64,000 nt of DNA from Gymnothorax reevesii (taxonomy: Eukaryota > Chordata > Actinopteri > Anguilliformes > Muraenidae): NCBI GenBank assembly GCA_029721435.1, contig CM056583.1:70674120-70738119 (forward strand), in the 5' to 3' direction. The notes beneath the pieces are model-generated. The model had not been told where the DNA came from. It did no database searches and saw nothing but the letters and a program-made list of their open reading frames with translations. Below, piece after piece: positions 1-11,984 of the stretch. Numbering within the stretch: the first letter of the stretch is position 1; every line of letters starts with the position of its first letter. The translations under genes were made by a program, and so were the position numbers.

Positions 1-560
1 TGCAGGAGACTGTGTCCGGCTAATCAGTGCTAGACTCAGCGGGGCACGCACCTGCAGCATAACGTGAGCGACACTACTATTATATAGACATTCAGGGGGA
101 TTTCCCCTTTATCCTCTCTTGGGAATTCCCCCTGTATGTCCTCTCCTGGGGATTCCCCTTTTGAACCAAAGCCAATTCATCCACAGGAGTCCCGAAACCC
201 AAAAAACAGATGCCAGGCCGCAAGAGAAAGTAGCGCGTAATCTACAGCATAATGTGAACTACGCTATTTCGCTCCGTCTTGCAGGCGACTTTGTTTCCCA
301 CTGAGCGCGGAAGGTCATCGCAGCGTGGTCCCCTTGATGGTTACTTAATTTTAGTTACTATAAAAACATTGGTCGCATGACAGGCACCTTGGTGTTTATG
401 GAAACACCATAGCATCACCATAGCAACATGATGACATCATAGAGGTGCATATGATGACATCGTAATGCTGCACAAAGTTATATAAAATAGAACCCGTGGA
501 TCCCCATGGGCAGAGTGCTAGTATGTTTTTAATGGTGAATACAATTTAAATATGTTTATT
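1..560. other. Unassigned start region with internal duplication
   Basis: No gene is seen. A segment is duplicated with divergence: CTGCAGCATAACGTGAGC near 51-68 resembles CTACAGCATAATGTGAAC near 241-258. TATA-like strings occur near 359-366 and 483-490. CATAGCAWCA/ATGATGACATC motifs recur at 408-460. The region could be a transposon or LTR fragment whose other end lies outside the window. Confidence 0.35.
95..158. promoter_or_regulatory. Three NF-kB-like palindromes in a short array
   Basis: GGGGATTTCCCC (96-107), GGGAATTCCCCC (121-132) and GGGGATTCCCC (148-158) each fit the NF-kB consensus GGGRNNYYCC. They sit 25-27 bp apart inside an imperfect tandem repeat, each separated by a CCTCTC-type spacer. 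The match to the consensus is seen directly. Binding or enhancer function is inference. A TATA-like box lies about 200 bp downstream. Confidence 0.4.
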
Positions 561-576
561 CAATGTAATGCTGTGT

Positions 577-740
577 CCATAAAAACATGGCGTCCAGAGA
601 TTGAATATTTCTCACAATATAAGTATAATGTAGCCTCAGTGAAGTGCAGCAACTAGCAGATACAGAAAACGTATGTGATATTGTCCTACCAAAAAATAAA
701 TAAATTCTGACTTTGAACGTACTTAAAGGAAAACTTAAAG
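577..740. repeat. Dispersed repeat, copy 1
   Basis: Shares an ordered series of blocks with 4592-4790: CCATAAAAACATGG, then an (A)GATTGAAT-type block, then GCAGATACA, then an A-rich stretch, then CTGAAC/TTGAACSTACTT and AAGGWAAAYTTAA. A third fragment at 1805-1830 matches the distal end of copy 2. The class is unknown; it is probably an old non-autonomous transposon. Confidence 0.55.
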
Positions 741-1169
741 GTGCTGCAACTGATTTAGTCATTTTAGCTGGCTTCCTGCACCCTTGCCTAAGTCAGCAGC
801 GCCCGCCCCCCATCCCCTCAAATCTTTAACTTTAACAGACACGCCCGCCCTCCCTCCCCCTCACCTTCCCCGCTCACCGCCCAATCGTCGCATTTACTTT
901 CTTCTTCTCGACTGCTGTCGATTGCGCCCATGTAGACCATTGTGATGGAATATGTCTTTTGCCTGAACGCCTTAACTATATAACACTTATCAGTATTAAG
1001 GGTTTCACAGAAAATGAAGATGTGTTATTTTGTTCTACATAGTAGAAAGAGGGAAAAGAGGAACTGTTTAACTGCAGAAAGTCCCAAGTGATAAGTGGAA
1101 GTTCAAGGGTCCATAAGACACATGTGTGAGCAAGGCTTAAGCAAGACAAGGTGGTCCACACAGGCATCC
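741..1169. other. Unassigned, with C-rich stretch
   Basis: A pyrimidine/C-rich block (about 795-880) is followed by ordinary sequence. No gene, tRNA box pair or repeat boundary could be supported. Confidence 0.4.
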
Positions 1170-1548
1170 TGTTGAGCGTAGTGTTGAAGGAGTGAGAAAG
1201 CTATCCTTTTTCTGACCCGAGGGTATAAGGCGACTGTTCGGAAATGGGTCTCTGGGGGGGAAAAGTCACCCAATTGTGCTTAGCATAGCATATAAGCTGA
1301 TTGGCTGCTTGCCATAGAATGTTCTCTGCCTAAAATGTATAAATGTGCTTTGATGATGATTCCTCTTGGGAGAGCTCTTCCTGCATTACTGGGAGCCAAA
1401 CCCTGTGTTGCTGGTTGTATTTTCCCTTCTTGCAAGAATAAAGGACCATTGCAATTTGCAACTTGGAGAAACAACTTGTTTTCATTCCTCACCATATATG
1501 CAACAAATTTGAATTTGCACGACACTATCGCCCCCTGAGGTCACAATA
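1170..1548 (+). mobile_element. Possible LTR (promoter plus polyA signal)
   Basis: A TATA-like box (AATGTATAAATG near 1334-1345) is followed about 100 bp later by AATAAAGG (near 1437). This is the spacing expected of the R region of an LTR, and the segment could end in TCACA near 1548. No matching TG start with a target duplication and no primer-binding site was found. It could equally be a random promoter-like stretch. Confidence 0.28.
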
Positions 1549-4500
1549 TCCGATGGGTCACAGATGTCGGTAAAGCAGCGTGCGTTCACAAGCAGAGAGA
1601 ACCGCCTCTTTATGGCTTTCTCTCACTTACTTGGATAGAGGCTGTGGGTGACTCTAGAGTTTTATACACTACTTTACGGCAGAGGACAGTGACTGAGAGA
1701 CCAGTTTTATGGACCAGATACTCTAAATCCATGATCTCTGTCAGACTGTGGAGCCATTTAAGTCTGTTTTATTGTCTTCTTTTTTTAAATCACGTACAGC
1801 AGCTTTAAGCAAAAATTTAGTTTAAAGAGTTAACCCAGAGACAGTGACACCCAGGTTATTAATTAGAAAATGGATCACCTCTTACACATACTTCCTTCAG
1901 CATCAGTGAGAGATGTTTTGAAAGTTACAGAAATACTTCATCATCTGACTGAAATTCTTTAAGACTCAGACTCTGGATCAAGTAAAGGACTCCCAACAGG
2001 TTCCACGTCAGCTACATATTTAGAGTGGCCAATACCTATCAGATTCCTTCTGTGATAAAGGCGTAATGATTGGAAATGAAGCCAAAGAAGTCAATAATAT
2101 CACATGTAGAAATGATCTGAACAGAGGAAACAGAGGATGCCTGGGAAGAATGGGTGGCCGCACAGTTTCTTTGGAGCCACATGAGTCTGAGCAGGCTGTG
2201 TTTGGATTAAAGAAAGTCTACTGCGGGGGAATAAAATCTGGGGTAGATTAAGGGGTGAAAGGTCTATGTGCTTTGAATGATTTTACTTAACATTCATAAA
2301 TGGAAATATGAGCCCACACTATTAGGTTTATGTTAATGTGTTTCTTTGTGAATGTATGCATATTCAAAGATTTTTTTTTCTCCCGAAAGAATACCTGCCT
2401 GTAAATTCCTGGATTGCTGTCATATGTGACATAAAGAAGAGGGTAATCCAGATGGACCATCTTAATGATGTGCTTGGTTGAGTTCAAAAATGGACATCTG
2501 TATCATATGAATATGGATGGATAGATGTCAGAGGATGGGTTGCACAATAATATGCATATTTGCCTGGTCTGGCTCTTAATGGAGTATTCTTTTTAACTGA
2601 TAGGAGTCCTATGAGTTTTGTAATGAATGGATCAACATCTTTTGCACAAGCTTTATTGTTATGGCTGCCCAGTAGTGAAATGAGGAGCGTATAGGTGGAT
2701 TTGTTGCTGTTTTGAGAGATTTTTGGTTATTCATAATTTTCCTGACATTGCAGTCACTTTGTATGGACACATCTACCAACTTGGCGGATGTTACGAATAT
2801 GGCCACCAATATACTAGTAGTCTGGCTTTACTCCGTAGTTTCAAGGGATCATAGATCTTGCAGTATTGTGCCACATGTTAGTGCTTCTATGCCAAATTTT
2901 TCTATCATTGAAATCTTTCTTGGTACAGATTGACATGGTGCAAGGCAAATGGGAAAGAGCAAAGGTACGTTACATAGCTTTGAGTCCACTGCAGCACATT
3001 TTAGTTGTAGTGCTGTGAAGTTCCCTGAGTGTTGCTCCTCCTGTCTTTAAAACTGAGCTGAACACAAGTACACCAGATAAACAGTATTTTAAAGCATGTG
3101 TACTTTTGCTGCTGAGGAGAACAGAATGTGGATTTATTTGCCTTTAAAGGAAATTATTGTGAAATGGCAGGTAATTGAATGACTACTCACTTTCTAAATG
3201 TCATAAGTAATGTTTTTTAATTGCTCTAAATGTAGTGTCAGTAATTCGGTTAGACCATCTTGTTGTTAACATCTATTCAGAATTTCAAACTGAAGCCTCA
3301 GGACAATGGAATGTCCCCTTACTCTTTTTGTTGTGGTGTCAAAGAAAATATAACTTATTTCAGGTTTACTAAAAGAGTTTCCCAATAAAGACTGATTTAA
3401 AAAAAACAATTTCTGCTTATGCTTGGTTTGGCGCTTATTGAGGGCATTTCTTCTTTGGCTGCCTGATATAAATGCATTCCGAGCACTGCATGTGTCAATT
3501 TCAGGTTCTGGTAACAACATGAGTGTTTTTAATGAGCTTATTCTTTTGATAGAGGCCTGCTGCTAATATTTGTTCTCATTAGTAAAAATTTTCCCCAGAG
3601 AGAAATAATTCAGTAATGATTAAAAATTGCTCGGCCAGAGTGGCTGGGTTGAAGTGCTGTGTATAATCTCACTGCTGTAATTGACTTTTGCCCTTTACCC
3701 CTTGTCAACACCATTTCCACATGTCGTAGAACTGCGGGAGAGTCAACTGAAGTGCTAACCCTGGGGAGAGCGGCTGCCAGGGGAGAGTTGGCTCTAATTC
3801 GATAACTGCACGATGATCACGATCCATCAGCGAAGCTGGAAAGAAGACAAGGCTGACACTGTTCTTGCTCGCTAATGGGGAATTATGTGTGCACAAGCAG
3901 GCACATGGTGGCCATGGGTCCTATTTCTCATAATTCTGCATTCTATTAATGGCCATCTCTGCATTTCTGTAGCTTGGGGGGTTGCAAGCAATGACTTCAT
4001 AATGGAAAAGTAATGACTTACCGCACGGCCTAAAACATGTAATTATTTGCAAGCAAGTTCCTGCTGATTTGGTGAAATAAGCAGTAAAACTGGATTTTGA
4101 GAGATTAAATGAGAAATAAATGAAGTCTGAAAAGACCATCTTAGTATAGATAGGCCTATTGAGAAAATATGTGGCCCTGAGATCCTTGTTTTCTTTGGAT
4201 GGTGAAAAAAGTGATGGCGGAAGGAAGATTTTCAGCAAAAGCAGATTTCTTATGTTAAATTGCATTAGCAGTGGCCACATAGCACAAGTTGTCCTCCACA
4301 AATTCAGTGGATTAAGATGATGCGTATCGTTCTGTGTTTGGAAAATCTTGAATCTATTCCATTGAAGTGCCACATTAAAATGAATAATCATTATACGCTA
4401 ATCATATTGGGGTGTATCAAATGCAGCTACTTAATTCAAACCAGTGGAACATCTGGCCTGTTTTAAATTTCAGTGGATATCCAAAGGTTTCTAAAAATCC

Positions 4501-4591
4501 CAAATTTATCCTCTTGAATAAAAGTAAAACATGTATTTAATAATTCACAATATCTACAACTAGATATTTTATATTTTCTGAAGTATTGCGC
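1549..4591. other. Unassigned intergenic DNA
   Basis: No gene is recognised. The longest open frame (3921-4391, minus) has no motif. 1805-1830 is a fragment of the dispersed repeat described at 577 and 4592. 3540-3700 has a mixed, non-repetitive texture with TAAT-type homeodomain-like cores, but nothing decisive. Confidence 0.5.
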
Positions 4592-4790
4592 CCATAAAAA
4601 CATGGTGTCCTGGTTTTGAATTGTTCACCCAAAGTAAATGTGATGTAGCACTACTTCCAGCAGATACATATAATGCATGCAACATTCTTACATGATTATT
4701 AAAAAAAAAAAAAACAAATAAATTATTATTCTAACTTTCTGAACCTACTTGAAGGTAAATTTAAGCAAAAATTAGAGTTTAAAGGTTTAT
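4592..4790. repeat. Dispersed repeat, copy 2
   Basis: Same block order as 577-740, in the same orientation, interrupted by a 14-bp A run near 4700. Its distal part (AGCAAAAATTAGAGTTTAAA) is also found at 1805-1830. The divergence suggests old insertions. Confidence 0.55.
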
Positions 4791-5283
4791 ATTTAATACC
4801 GGTCCCTACATTACTGTTGCAGCTGCAGTTCTGATTCAGCGGCTCCATGACCAGATCCATTGCATTGACTGCACTGCCCACTTTCTCCTGTCACTTTGCA
4901 CTAACATAGAGCTGCGTGCTTTTGTTTTGGGCTTGTGGGTAAAATAATAGCGCATCATCACAACCCATATAAAATTATTTTCTGAACTCATGTTTAGTCA
5001 GAAGGCTTGTCTGCCTAGTCCTAGCTGGTATTGGTTACAGCCTTAGTATTTCTACCCCACTGTGCTACTGGCTCAGGAGATCAAGAACATTATATTAGCT
5101 GGCATATGCAGGCTTCATGCACTATGTGTTACTGTTTATCCACAAAATCTCGGGAGATGTTTCTTCACACTGTCCTCCACCCCTTTTTGTTTTACCATGT
5201 AAAATGAGAGGAAAAGGAACTTGGTCATTTTGGCATGGCGTGGCAATACACCCACATGGCAGCCTTTTCCATGACACGTTATT

Positions 5284-5311
5284 ACCTGGCCCCTCCCCTA
5301 GGGGGCCAGGT
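5284..5311. repeat. Perfect 10-bp inverted repeat (hairpin)
   Basis: ACCTGGCCCC at 5284-5293 pairs with GGGGCCAGGT at 5302-5311 across an 8-nt loop. It lies just upstream of a (TG)n tract. No function is assigned. Confidence 0.75.
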
Positions 5312-5324
5312 TAAGCAATGATCA

Positions 5325-5326
<2 letters not shown>

Positions 5327-5360
<34 letters not shown>
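5327..5360. repeat. (TG)n microsatellite
   Basis: About 16 TG units directly visible, followed by degenerate TCTG units. Confidence 0.9.
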
Positions 5361-5361
<1 letters not shown>

Positions 5362-6523
5362 CTGTCAGTCTGTCTGTCAGCCCGTGGCTGGGGCCGGGTC
5401 TGCTATCTCTGATTGCCTTGTTTGAATGTGTTATTATGAAATATGACAAAACATTTTTCTAATCATCACCAAAATTGACAGGGATCCTCTTCATTTGCCC
5501 ATTGACCTACGAAACTAAGAATCCAACAAAAATTATAGTCTGTCGAGTGAGAACAATACATTTGGGACGGACCAACAGATGAAGAGGAGTGATCACAATA
5601 TACACCCATTTGGAGGAGTGGATGTATGTATAAAAAAATTAAATATAAGTATTGCCACCGCGAGGTCAATTAATTTCATTTTTGTTGCCAGAGTGGTGGG
5701 TGAGATTTGGAACCTATCTTGAAAGTTTGTTAAAACCTTTTTGCAGATCCAAATACTTTTAACAGAGGAGAGGAAGACTGATTAAAGTGATTTTCAAATA
5801 AATGTGAAATTTGCTTGAATTTGGCTTGAATTGCATGTTATTTCATTTTATCAGGTGAATTTTGATATGGTTAAAAAAAAAAAAAACCTTGCAGGAGGGA
5901 ATCGAACTCTTGAGCTCAGGGTTGAAGGAGCAGGCCTCCATCCTCCTTCATTCTGAGGTATTTTCTGAACTGTGAGAAAATACTGTGAGTTGGTAGAGTC
6001 AGAGTCATTTGGGGAATTTTTTTGGCGAATCTAAAAAATAAAAAAAAAGAAATCATAAAAACTCCCCAAAATTCCTTAAAAAGCCACCTACAATCAGGCG
6101 TTCAGACCGATGTTTTCACTTCCTTACTGCGCGCAGAGTCAGTCAGATATCCCATACTGTCTTTACACACTCAGCCTCTCATCCAGTATTGATCGCGTGC
6201 ACTGAAAGTAGTGCACTGTGCGGGCACTGGGAGGCCTGGGGCCTCATGTACTAACGATTGCGTGGATTTTATACTTAAATATTGCGTACGTACATAAAAA
6301 GAAAAGTAGCAATTTGTAAAAAGTATTACATTTATAACATAGCGGGCTACCAATTCAGCTTGCAAATTTGAATGAAAAATCTGAATCAACTTTAATTTTG
6401 CAAATTGACCTGGAATTCTGGTTGAAATACAAATCGATCGTTGGACTGCTGGCTAGCTTGGTATACAGAACGAGTTTGGTCGAGTCAAAACGAAACCGGG
6501 GAGTCCCGGTGTTCTGACAATTT

Positions 6524-7038
6524 CTGCTGCCGTGTCAAAAAATGCTACCGTATTGCAAAGCGATCGTAAAGTCTTTGTCTTCGCCGTAATATTGCAATAT
6601 GAATCAGTTAACAGTAGTAACTTTGTTATTTGTCAGCTTATTACAACATAAGCAGATGTTATAATAAGTTGGATAAGTTTGTGTGAAGATATATGCCCAT
6701 ATACGCAATTATCATCTAATTTCTGCATTATCAGGAAAGCCAAGCGTGTACATGCAAATATATATGCGCTTACAGGTAGAAGACACACTGGAAATAAATC
6801 TATTTTTATGATTTTTGAAGATACTTTAGATATAAGTGAAGAAACTGCCCGAGATTTTAGTTGTGCGCAAGCGCTGAAACCGTATGCTGCCTTGTCAAGA
6901 AGTGCTACCATAATGCAAAGCGATCGTGAAGAGTTTTTTTTTCCCCTAGATATTGCAATATGGATCAGTCTGCACTTGTAACTTTGTTATTTGCTAGCTT
7001 GTTAAACAGATGTTACAATGTGTTGGACAAGTTTGTTA
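6524..7038 (+). repeat. Direct duplication, 361-bp offset
   Basis: 6524-6682 and 6885-7038 align in order. Shared blocks are TGCTGCC.TGTCAA.AA, GCTACC, ATGCAAAGCGATCGT, ATATTGCAATATG.ATCAGT, AACTTTGTTATTTG and GTTGGACAAGTTTGT (with small differences). The open frame at 6679-6981 spans the duplicate junction and shows no domain. The unit is probably a diverged tandem duplication or two repeat copies. Confidence 0.75.
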
Positions 7039-7045
7039 AAAAAAA

Positions 7046-8235
7046 TAGGGGAGACCCTTGTTACCTCGTCATGATTTTGTATTTGGCTTCATAACCCTTT
7101 GTTGCTAAAACTCTGAGAAATACCTTTATGGTCTATGTGTAGTGCAGAATGTCGCCTACAAAAGTTGTATTGATACAATCTCAATATAACGTATATTTTC
7201 CTCACAATATTCAATTTTCGATATGTCACAAACATGCCGAAGTAACCCCATACCCGGGGTTACTTTGTCAGATGGGTGGGGTAAAATTGTCATAGTTGGC
7301 AATCAGCTGAAGCTGAGAAAGACAGTCTAATATTCTCATATCAGAAATGGTGAGAACTGTCTTTTTTTTTTACAATGAACCAACACAAGCTATGATTTAT
7401 GCATAATCACCATCAGAGTTGCAGTTATGACATATGTAGGCGAGCACACTGACATTAGCACAGTCCCTATGTGCCCACCCTTTATATAAGAAGTATTGGA
7501 CCCACTCCTCTCCATCTTTGGATGATGAGTAAGGACCACGGCACCAAAGAGGAGCTGCAAACATTCCCACTGAAAAAGGAATGGAATGAAATGCAGAGGC
7601 CCCAAGACTGGGGCTTGCCAACCCTAAATACTCTGCCAACACCTCCACTTTAATGGGCCTCACCCGTGGCCCATTAAGGTGGAGGTGAAAGAATGAGAAA
7701 GGGAAGGGGCTGCAAGGAGCAAACCCTTACAAACCCATACTTGTGTCCCCAAAACAAAGGCCCTATTTGGTCCTCTATCATAAACATAAAATTAATGCAA
7801 ATATTAGGATTATTAAGACACTTTAGGTGTCTGAAAAACAATAAATCGGCTCCTATACTTGACTTTGGAATATTTTAATGTTGGCCTAACATATGACCTA
7901 CAAGTGGCGCAACCTCAGCACCCTGACAAACTAACCCCATGCTGCTTGGCCAGTGTAGGTCCGTGCTCCCATTTTGGAAATCAGGCGGCATATCTCATCT
8001 CATGATCGCAGCAGGCGATGATGCATTTCTTTCAGTTCGGAATTTGGGCCAAAATTCAGTTATTTAGGCAGAAAACACTTACATGACACTACAAGTCCTC
8101 CTTCTTTCCAAGAGATGACGTCGCAGGGATGTCACATGATTTGTACATTTTCGTTTTCCCTTCAGTGAGTTTGCAATGAAAAAAACTGGGGTGACAAACC
8201 TAACCCCGTCACCAAAGTAACCCCGGTCTCCTCTA
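7046..8235. mobile_element. Non-autonomous DNA transposon, 1.19 kb, TA target
   Basis: The left end after TA (7046-7047) reads GGGGAGACC, then GTTAC and GTCA. The right end read on the minus strand is GAGGAGACC, then GGGGTTAC and GTGAC, before TA (8234-8235). A copy of the terminal motif (CGGGGTTACTTTGTCA) recurs inside near 7256. A 19-bp hairpin lies near the centre. No transposase is recognisable. The family was not identified, and the TA duplication is too short to be proof. Confidence 0.6.
7641..7686. repeat. Central 19-bp hairpin within the transposon
   Basis: 7641-7659 pairs with 7668-7686: 18 Watson-Crick pairs and one G-T pair, with an 8-nt loop. The core is TTAATGGGCC/GGCCCATTAA. 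It sits within about 25 bp of the midpoint of the 7048-8233 element. Confidence 0.85.
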
Positions 8236-8765
8236 CATGCTGCACGCATAAACATTGCTGTGCTCTGCGCGTGACTAATCACCCTGTTTCTAATCGAATG
8301 AAGAAGGGTTCCATGCAGCTTTGTGTTCTTTCAAGTTTTGATTGAGAAAATTATGTAATTCATGAGCAGAGAATTCTTGAGGGACAGTCACCCATCACTA
8401 AGCTTGAGATGTTAGAAACTGATACTCTCGTTATACTTGTTACACTCACTATAGGCTGTTGTTAATAGTTTTCCCTTCAATTCAAGTTCATGTACCGGTG
8501 CATGTAGATGTTTGAACATATTTTTACTTTTTGAGTGAGGTGAATCACTAGTCTGGTGGAAAACCTTGTTTTTCAACATTAAAAGAAATAATAAAACAAA
8601 TTGTTAAATCATACTTCTGCCTTTATTTCCTGAACTAATTACATAGTCATATGTACGAAAATGAGAAAGGGTGGCCAGGTTCAGCCTCTCCTGTTGCTCA
8701 GCAGTCACCAATGAACTTGGCACAAGAACAAATAGGTTGTGACCTTGGCCATAGTGGGATTGGGT
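8236..8765. other. Unassigned
   Basis: No gene, repeat boundary or RNA signal was recognised. Confidence 0.4.
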
Positions 8766-10168
8766 GGCAGGGGCGCAGACTGACTTTTCAAAGACAGCCT
8801 TTTCGCATATTACACACAGGGCTTAAAGCTCGAAAAATTGCCATGCCGGAAAAATGAAATTACCGAATGAAAGAAATCCAAAAAAAAAAAAAAGAGTGGC
8901 GTCTTAACGCACTTTGTGATGGTGTATAGTAACGAACAGTAGCCTGTTTAAGTAGTTTTTAAATTTTTTTTTTTTTTTTTGAGGATTTGTGCTTTACTTG
9001 AGTTTTGACTTTTACTTTTACTCTGCTACATTTAAAAGATAAAAAAGGTATACTTTCACTTTCTTACGTTGACACTGGCCACTTCGTGACTTGTCACAAA
9101 TTTAAATATGAATGTAATTCATCATAAGGTTTATCTGCATTTGGCGTGTTCAAGAACAACGGTGCTCGGCAGGGTATCTTTGTACAGATGTTGATGCCAG
9201 CGGACATGAAGCTGCAAATTTAGGATCAGTTATTGAATATTCACAAGCAAGCCAAGCTGAAACCGGTTTTATGGATGAGTTCACTCCTAATTTAAATGCA
9301 GGATTTCTACTTTTAGTAAAGCATTTACATTGTGATATTGACAATTTTAGTTAAGTTAATCTTCTGAGTATTTATTGTACTACAGTTTAAACGCTATATT
9401 TTAACATGGGACATCTAGGCCTCTTCAATAATAATGATTTCTATCGTTGAATGCATAAAATAGCAAGTGACTATTCAACTCTGACCAATGTACATTGTCT
9501 GTTGTATACAGTCCCAAATGGATTAACTATGAGACGAGCTCTAATATTTGTTTAAGTAGTGATAACAGCGCCATATGTTAGAGTAACGTTTGCGTCAGTG
9601 CAACTGGATCTTAAACTTGTTTATGACAAAGTGATGGATATGTGCGCCCGTAGATACCTGAAGAATGCTCTTCATCAACCCTTTCGGTGAGAATTACACA
9701 TTTCCAGAAGATGATTTTGTAGTTCTGCATGCCTACTGAATATGCCAAATGCACAAGTAGGACATTCTCTTCAAAGTGAATTAAATACCATTCTCCATGA
9801 AAGAAAACAACTTTAGTGTTGTGTTTTAAATGTTTAATTCATGATGTATCCCTGATGGATGCTTTGATCATTTTCACAGTTCGTCCATTTCTATCGGAAT
9901 AGGACATAAGTCTCTTAATTTTCATTCTCTTTGCAGAGTCAAGTGCAAACTTATTCCTGAAATAGAGATAATTGTTAATGAAAAAAATGTTTTTTTTTTT
10001 TTCCAGCTAACTATAAGACCATGAATTTTGTTCCCAGATGCCAGAAAAATGCGTATTTGGCACTTTAATTTTCAATTTTTTCTGGGGAAGGGCAGACCCC
10101 CCTCCAGGCTTCATGCCTTTGGCGCTCGCCCCCCCCCCACCTTTCCAAAATTCCTGGATCCGCCCCTG
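8766..10168. mobile_element. Possible hAT-type element between two CAGGGGCG ends
   Basis: 8766 begins CAGGGGCGCAGACTG. 10168 read on the minus strand begins CAGGGGCGGATCCAGG, a terminus typical of fish hAT elements. The flanking 8-mers (TTGGGTGG and TTGACTGA) agree at only about half the positions, so the two ends may belong to different elements. 8930-9090 contains the ACTTTTACTTTTACTC-type sequence common in fish repeats. No transposase is seen. Confidence 0.35.
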
Positions 10169-10544
10169 TTGACTGAGCTTCATCTCCCAGGGCTGTCCAT
10201 GTAGGCCTCCTTGTCTGGAATGGATTCTTCTGAAAGGCAAGGAGACAACCAGGCCAAAGTAGCAATGTAATGTTGAAAAACAGTCTTTTCGCTGGCCCCG
10301 GGTTCCGTTGTTCTCCCAAGGGGTGGTGGCTACAGAAGAGGACAAATAGCTACCAAAAAAAACCTGGTTAGGAGAAAAATCAAGTGGCTTCTAAATAAAT
10401 GCTTTGGCTTTACAGGTTGGCTACAAAATGAAAAAAGTCAGAGGAAGCCCTGCCTCAGAAACAATATTTTGTTTCTCCTGCTTGTCTTCACCCGGTAATC
10501 AATGTACATACTGCTAGAGGGGGCAGAAAATTCTGCACCGTAAT
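10169..10544. other. Unassigned
   Basis: Nothing recognisable; short shadow frames only. Confidence 0.4.
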
Positions 10545-10645
10545 TTGACATGGTGTTCTCTGGCTGGACTCATTCACCCAGGGATTCAAACCCAAGAGCT
10601 TTGTATCCTCAGTTTAGGCGGATCACACTGAGCCTTTGGAAACAT
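10545..10645 (-). mobile_element. tRNA-derived SINE fragment (weak)
   Basis: On the minus strand a good B box (GGGTTTGAATCCC) is preceded by a tRNA-like body (CTCAGTGTGATCCGCC, an AACTGAGGAT anticodon-arm-like part). The A box is poor, and no SINE tail was delimited. Confidence 0.35.
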
Positions 10646-11649
10646 GACCGATCACACACCTTCTCACATTCTGTGGTATAACAGAGACATTAGCAAAATG
10701 GAAGCTTTCTTTTTTTTCTAGTTTACTCTAAAAACAAATTACAATATTAACATGACCGTGGTAAAATTCAGAAAAATACTGGACATCATTCTGTTGATTT
10801 TAAGTGCTTTGTCAAATGTTTTGGTGCAACTACATGTACTCGCTTGCAAATAGAAAATATACATACAGTACAAGTCACAGGAAGATATTCTGTGTCACTT
10901 AATTACTTGATATTTCTGGACACTGTGCCAGTGGTACATTCTTTGAAATATGCAAATTTACCATTGCACTGCCCAATGGCTGATTCACCACAAATTTTGC
11001 ATGATAATACCTGATTAAGTTTCATGTTGATACGTCATTGCTGTAAAATAGCACCTGTGAGTGATTGGCTGATAGGGGGCATGTACTCAAGATCTGTTGT
11101 TGATTGGAAGGATTATTAGCAGGTTCCTTAGAAATAAAGTATACCAAACTAAAACCACTACTGTCAAAAGACTGTTGCGATATTGACATTTTCACATTTT
11201 TGCAATTTACCAGATCATCAACTGGCCAGTTGAGACAGAATGTGTCCAGGCCACTTGTTCGTCATATTTACACTTGTCCACCCTATTTGGTAGTAATACA
11301 TATAGCTTTCAGGACATATGGCACTTTTTTTTAATTAAAAAGAAAGAAAGAGACCAAGCAACATGGGGCAAATATGAAGCAGTAAAGATTCGCATTATGA
11401 GTATTTGAATCCATTTTTGAATTTTTTGAGCGATTGGGTTCCAGCAACTCGTCAATCTAGTTTTCCATCATTTTTCTAAGTCATTGGTAACATAGAATAC
11501 TTGAGAAGAGTAAATGCAGAGGGATTCAGTTGGTCAGAGTGCCCATCCAGCTTGAGGGTGGGCGGCTATGCACCTTAGTGTATAGCATACTATTGAAGGA
11601 AAGATAAGTGGTGAAGCTCGAATCTCATCCACAGAGAACTCTCAACAGA
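10646..11649. other. Unassigned
   Basis: AT-rich intergenic DNA. The open frame at 11104-11334 has no recognisable motif. Confidence 0.4.
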
Positions 11650-11852
11650 CTATTCACTCTTCTTGGCCGTTGTGAGATCGCAGTTAGCATGTCTTTGAAC
11701 TGTGGGAGGGAACTGTAGCACCCAGAGGAATCCTGTGCAAACACGGGGAGAAAATGAGACTTTTACACAGACAGGTCCTAGGTCAGATTTAAACCCATGA
11801 CCTTTTTGCTGTGAGGCAGCAGTGCTACCCACTGTGTTATCGTGCTGCCCAC
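11650..11852 (-). mobile_element. DANA/V-SINE-like tRNA-derived SINE
   Basis: Read on the minus strand it starts GGGCAGCACGATAACACAGT, then GGGTAGCACTGCTGCCTCAC (A-box region) and CATGGGTTTAAATC (B-box region). The conserved SINE body follows, with TCTCCCCGTGTTTGCACAGG, TCCTCTGGGTGCTACAGT and CCTCCCACAGTTCAAAGACA. This order matches the widespread fish DANA-type SINE. Divergence is moderate, so it is an old copy. No target duplication was identified. Confidence 0.8.
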
Positions 11853-11984
11853 AGAGTAATTACCATAAAATGTGAACCATTTTATGCCTCAAAAATACCA
11901 AAAGAAGATTAGATTTTGTCGTAAAACTTTTCTGGAAAAAAAGTCCTATGGCTTTTCAGTCAATCCCTTGTATTGATGATGTGA

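Larger units (their letters stand above)
4791..6523. other. Unassigned DNA with hairpin, microsatellite and tRNA-like B box
   Basis: No gene is seen. 5284-5293 and 5302-5311 form a perfect 10-bp hairpin. 5327-5360 is a (TG)n run. On the minus strand 5909-5897 reads GAGTTCGATTCCC, a good pol III B box, followed about 10 nt later by a 14-T run resembling a pol III terminator. No A box or acceptor stem was found, so this is at best a tRNA-like remnant. Confidence 0.45.

Noticed and set aside
3921..4391. 156-codon open frame, minus strand
   Set aside because: No domain, motif or start context; composition like translated AT-rich DNA.
5897..5909. tRNA gene on the minus strand (B box followed by T run)
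   Set aside because: No A box, no acceptor stem and a poor T stem; kept only as a tRNA-like remnant.
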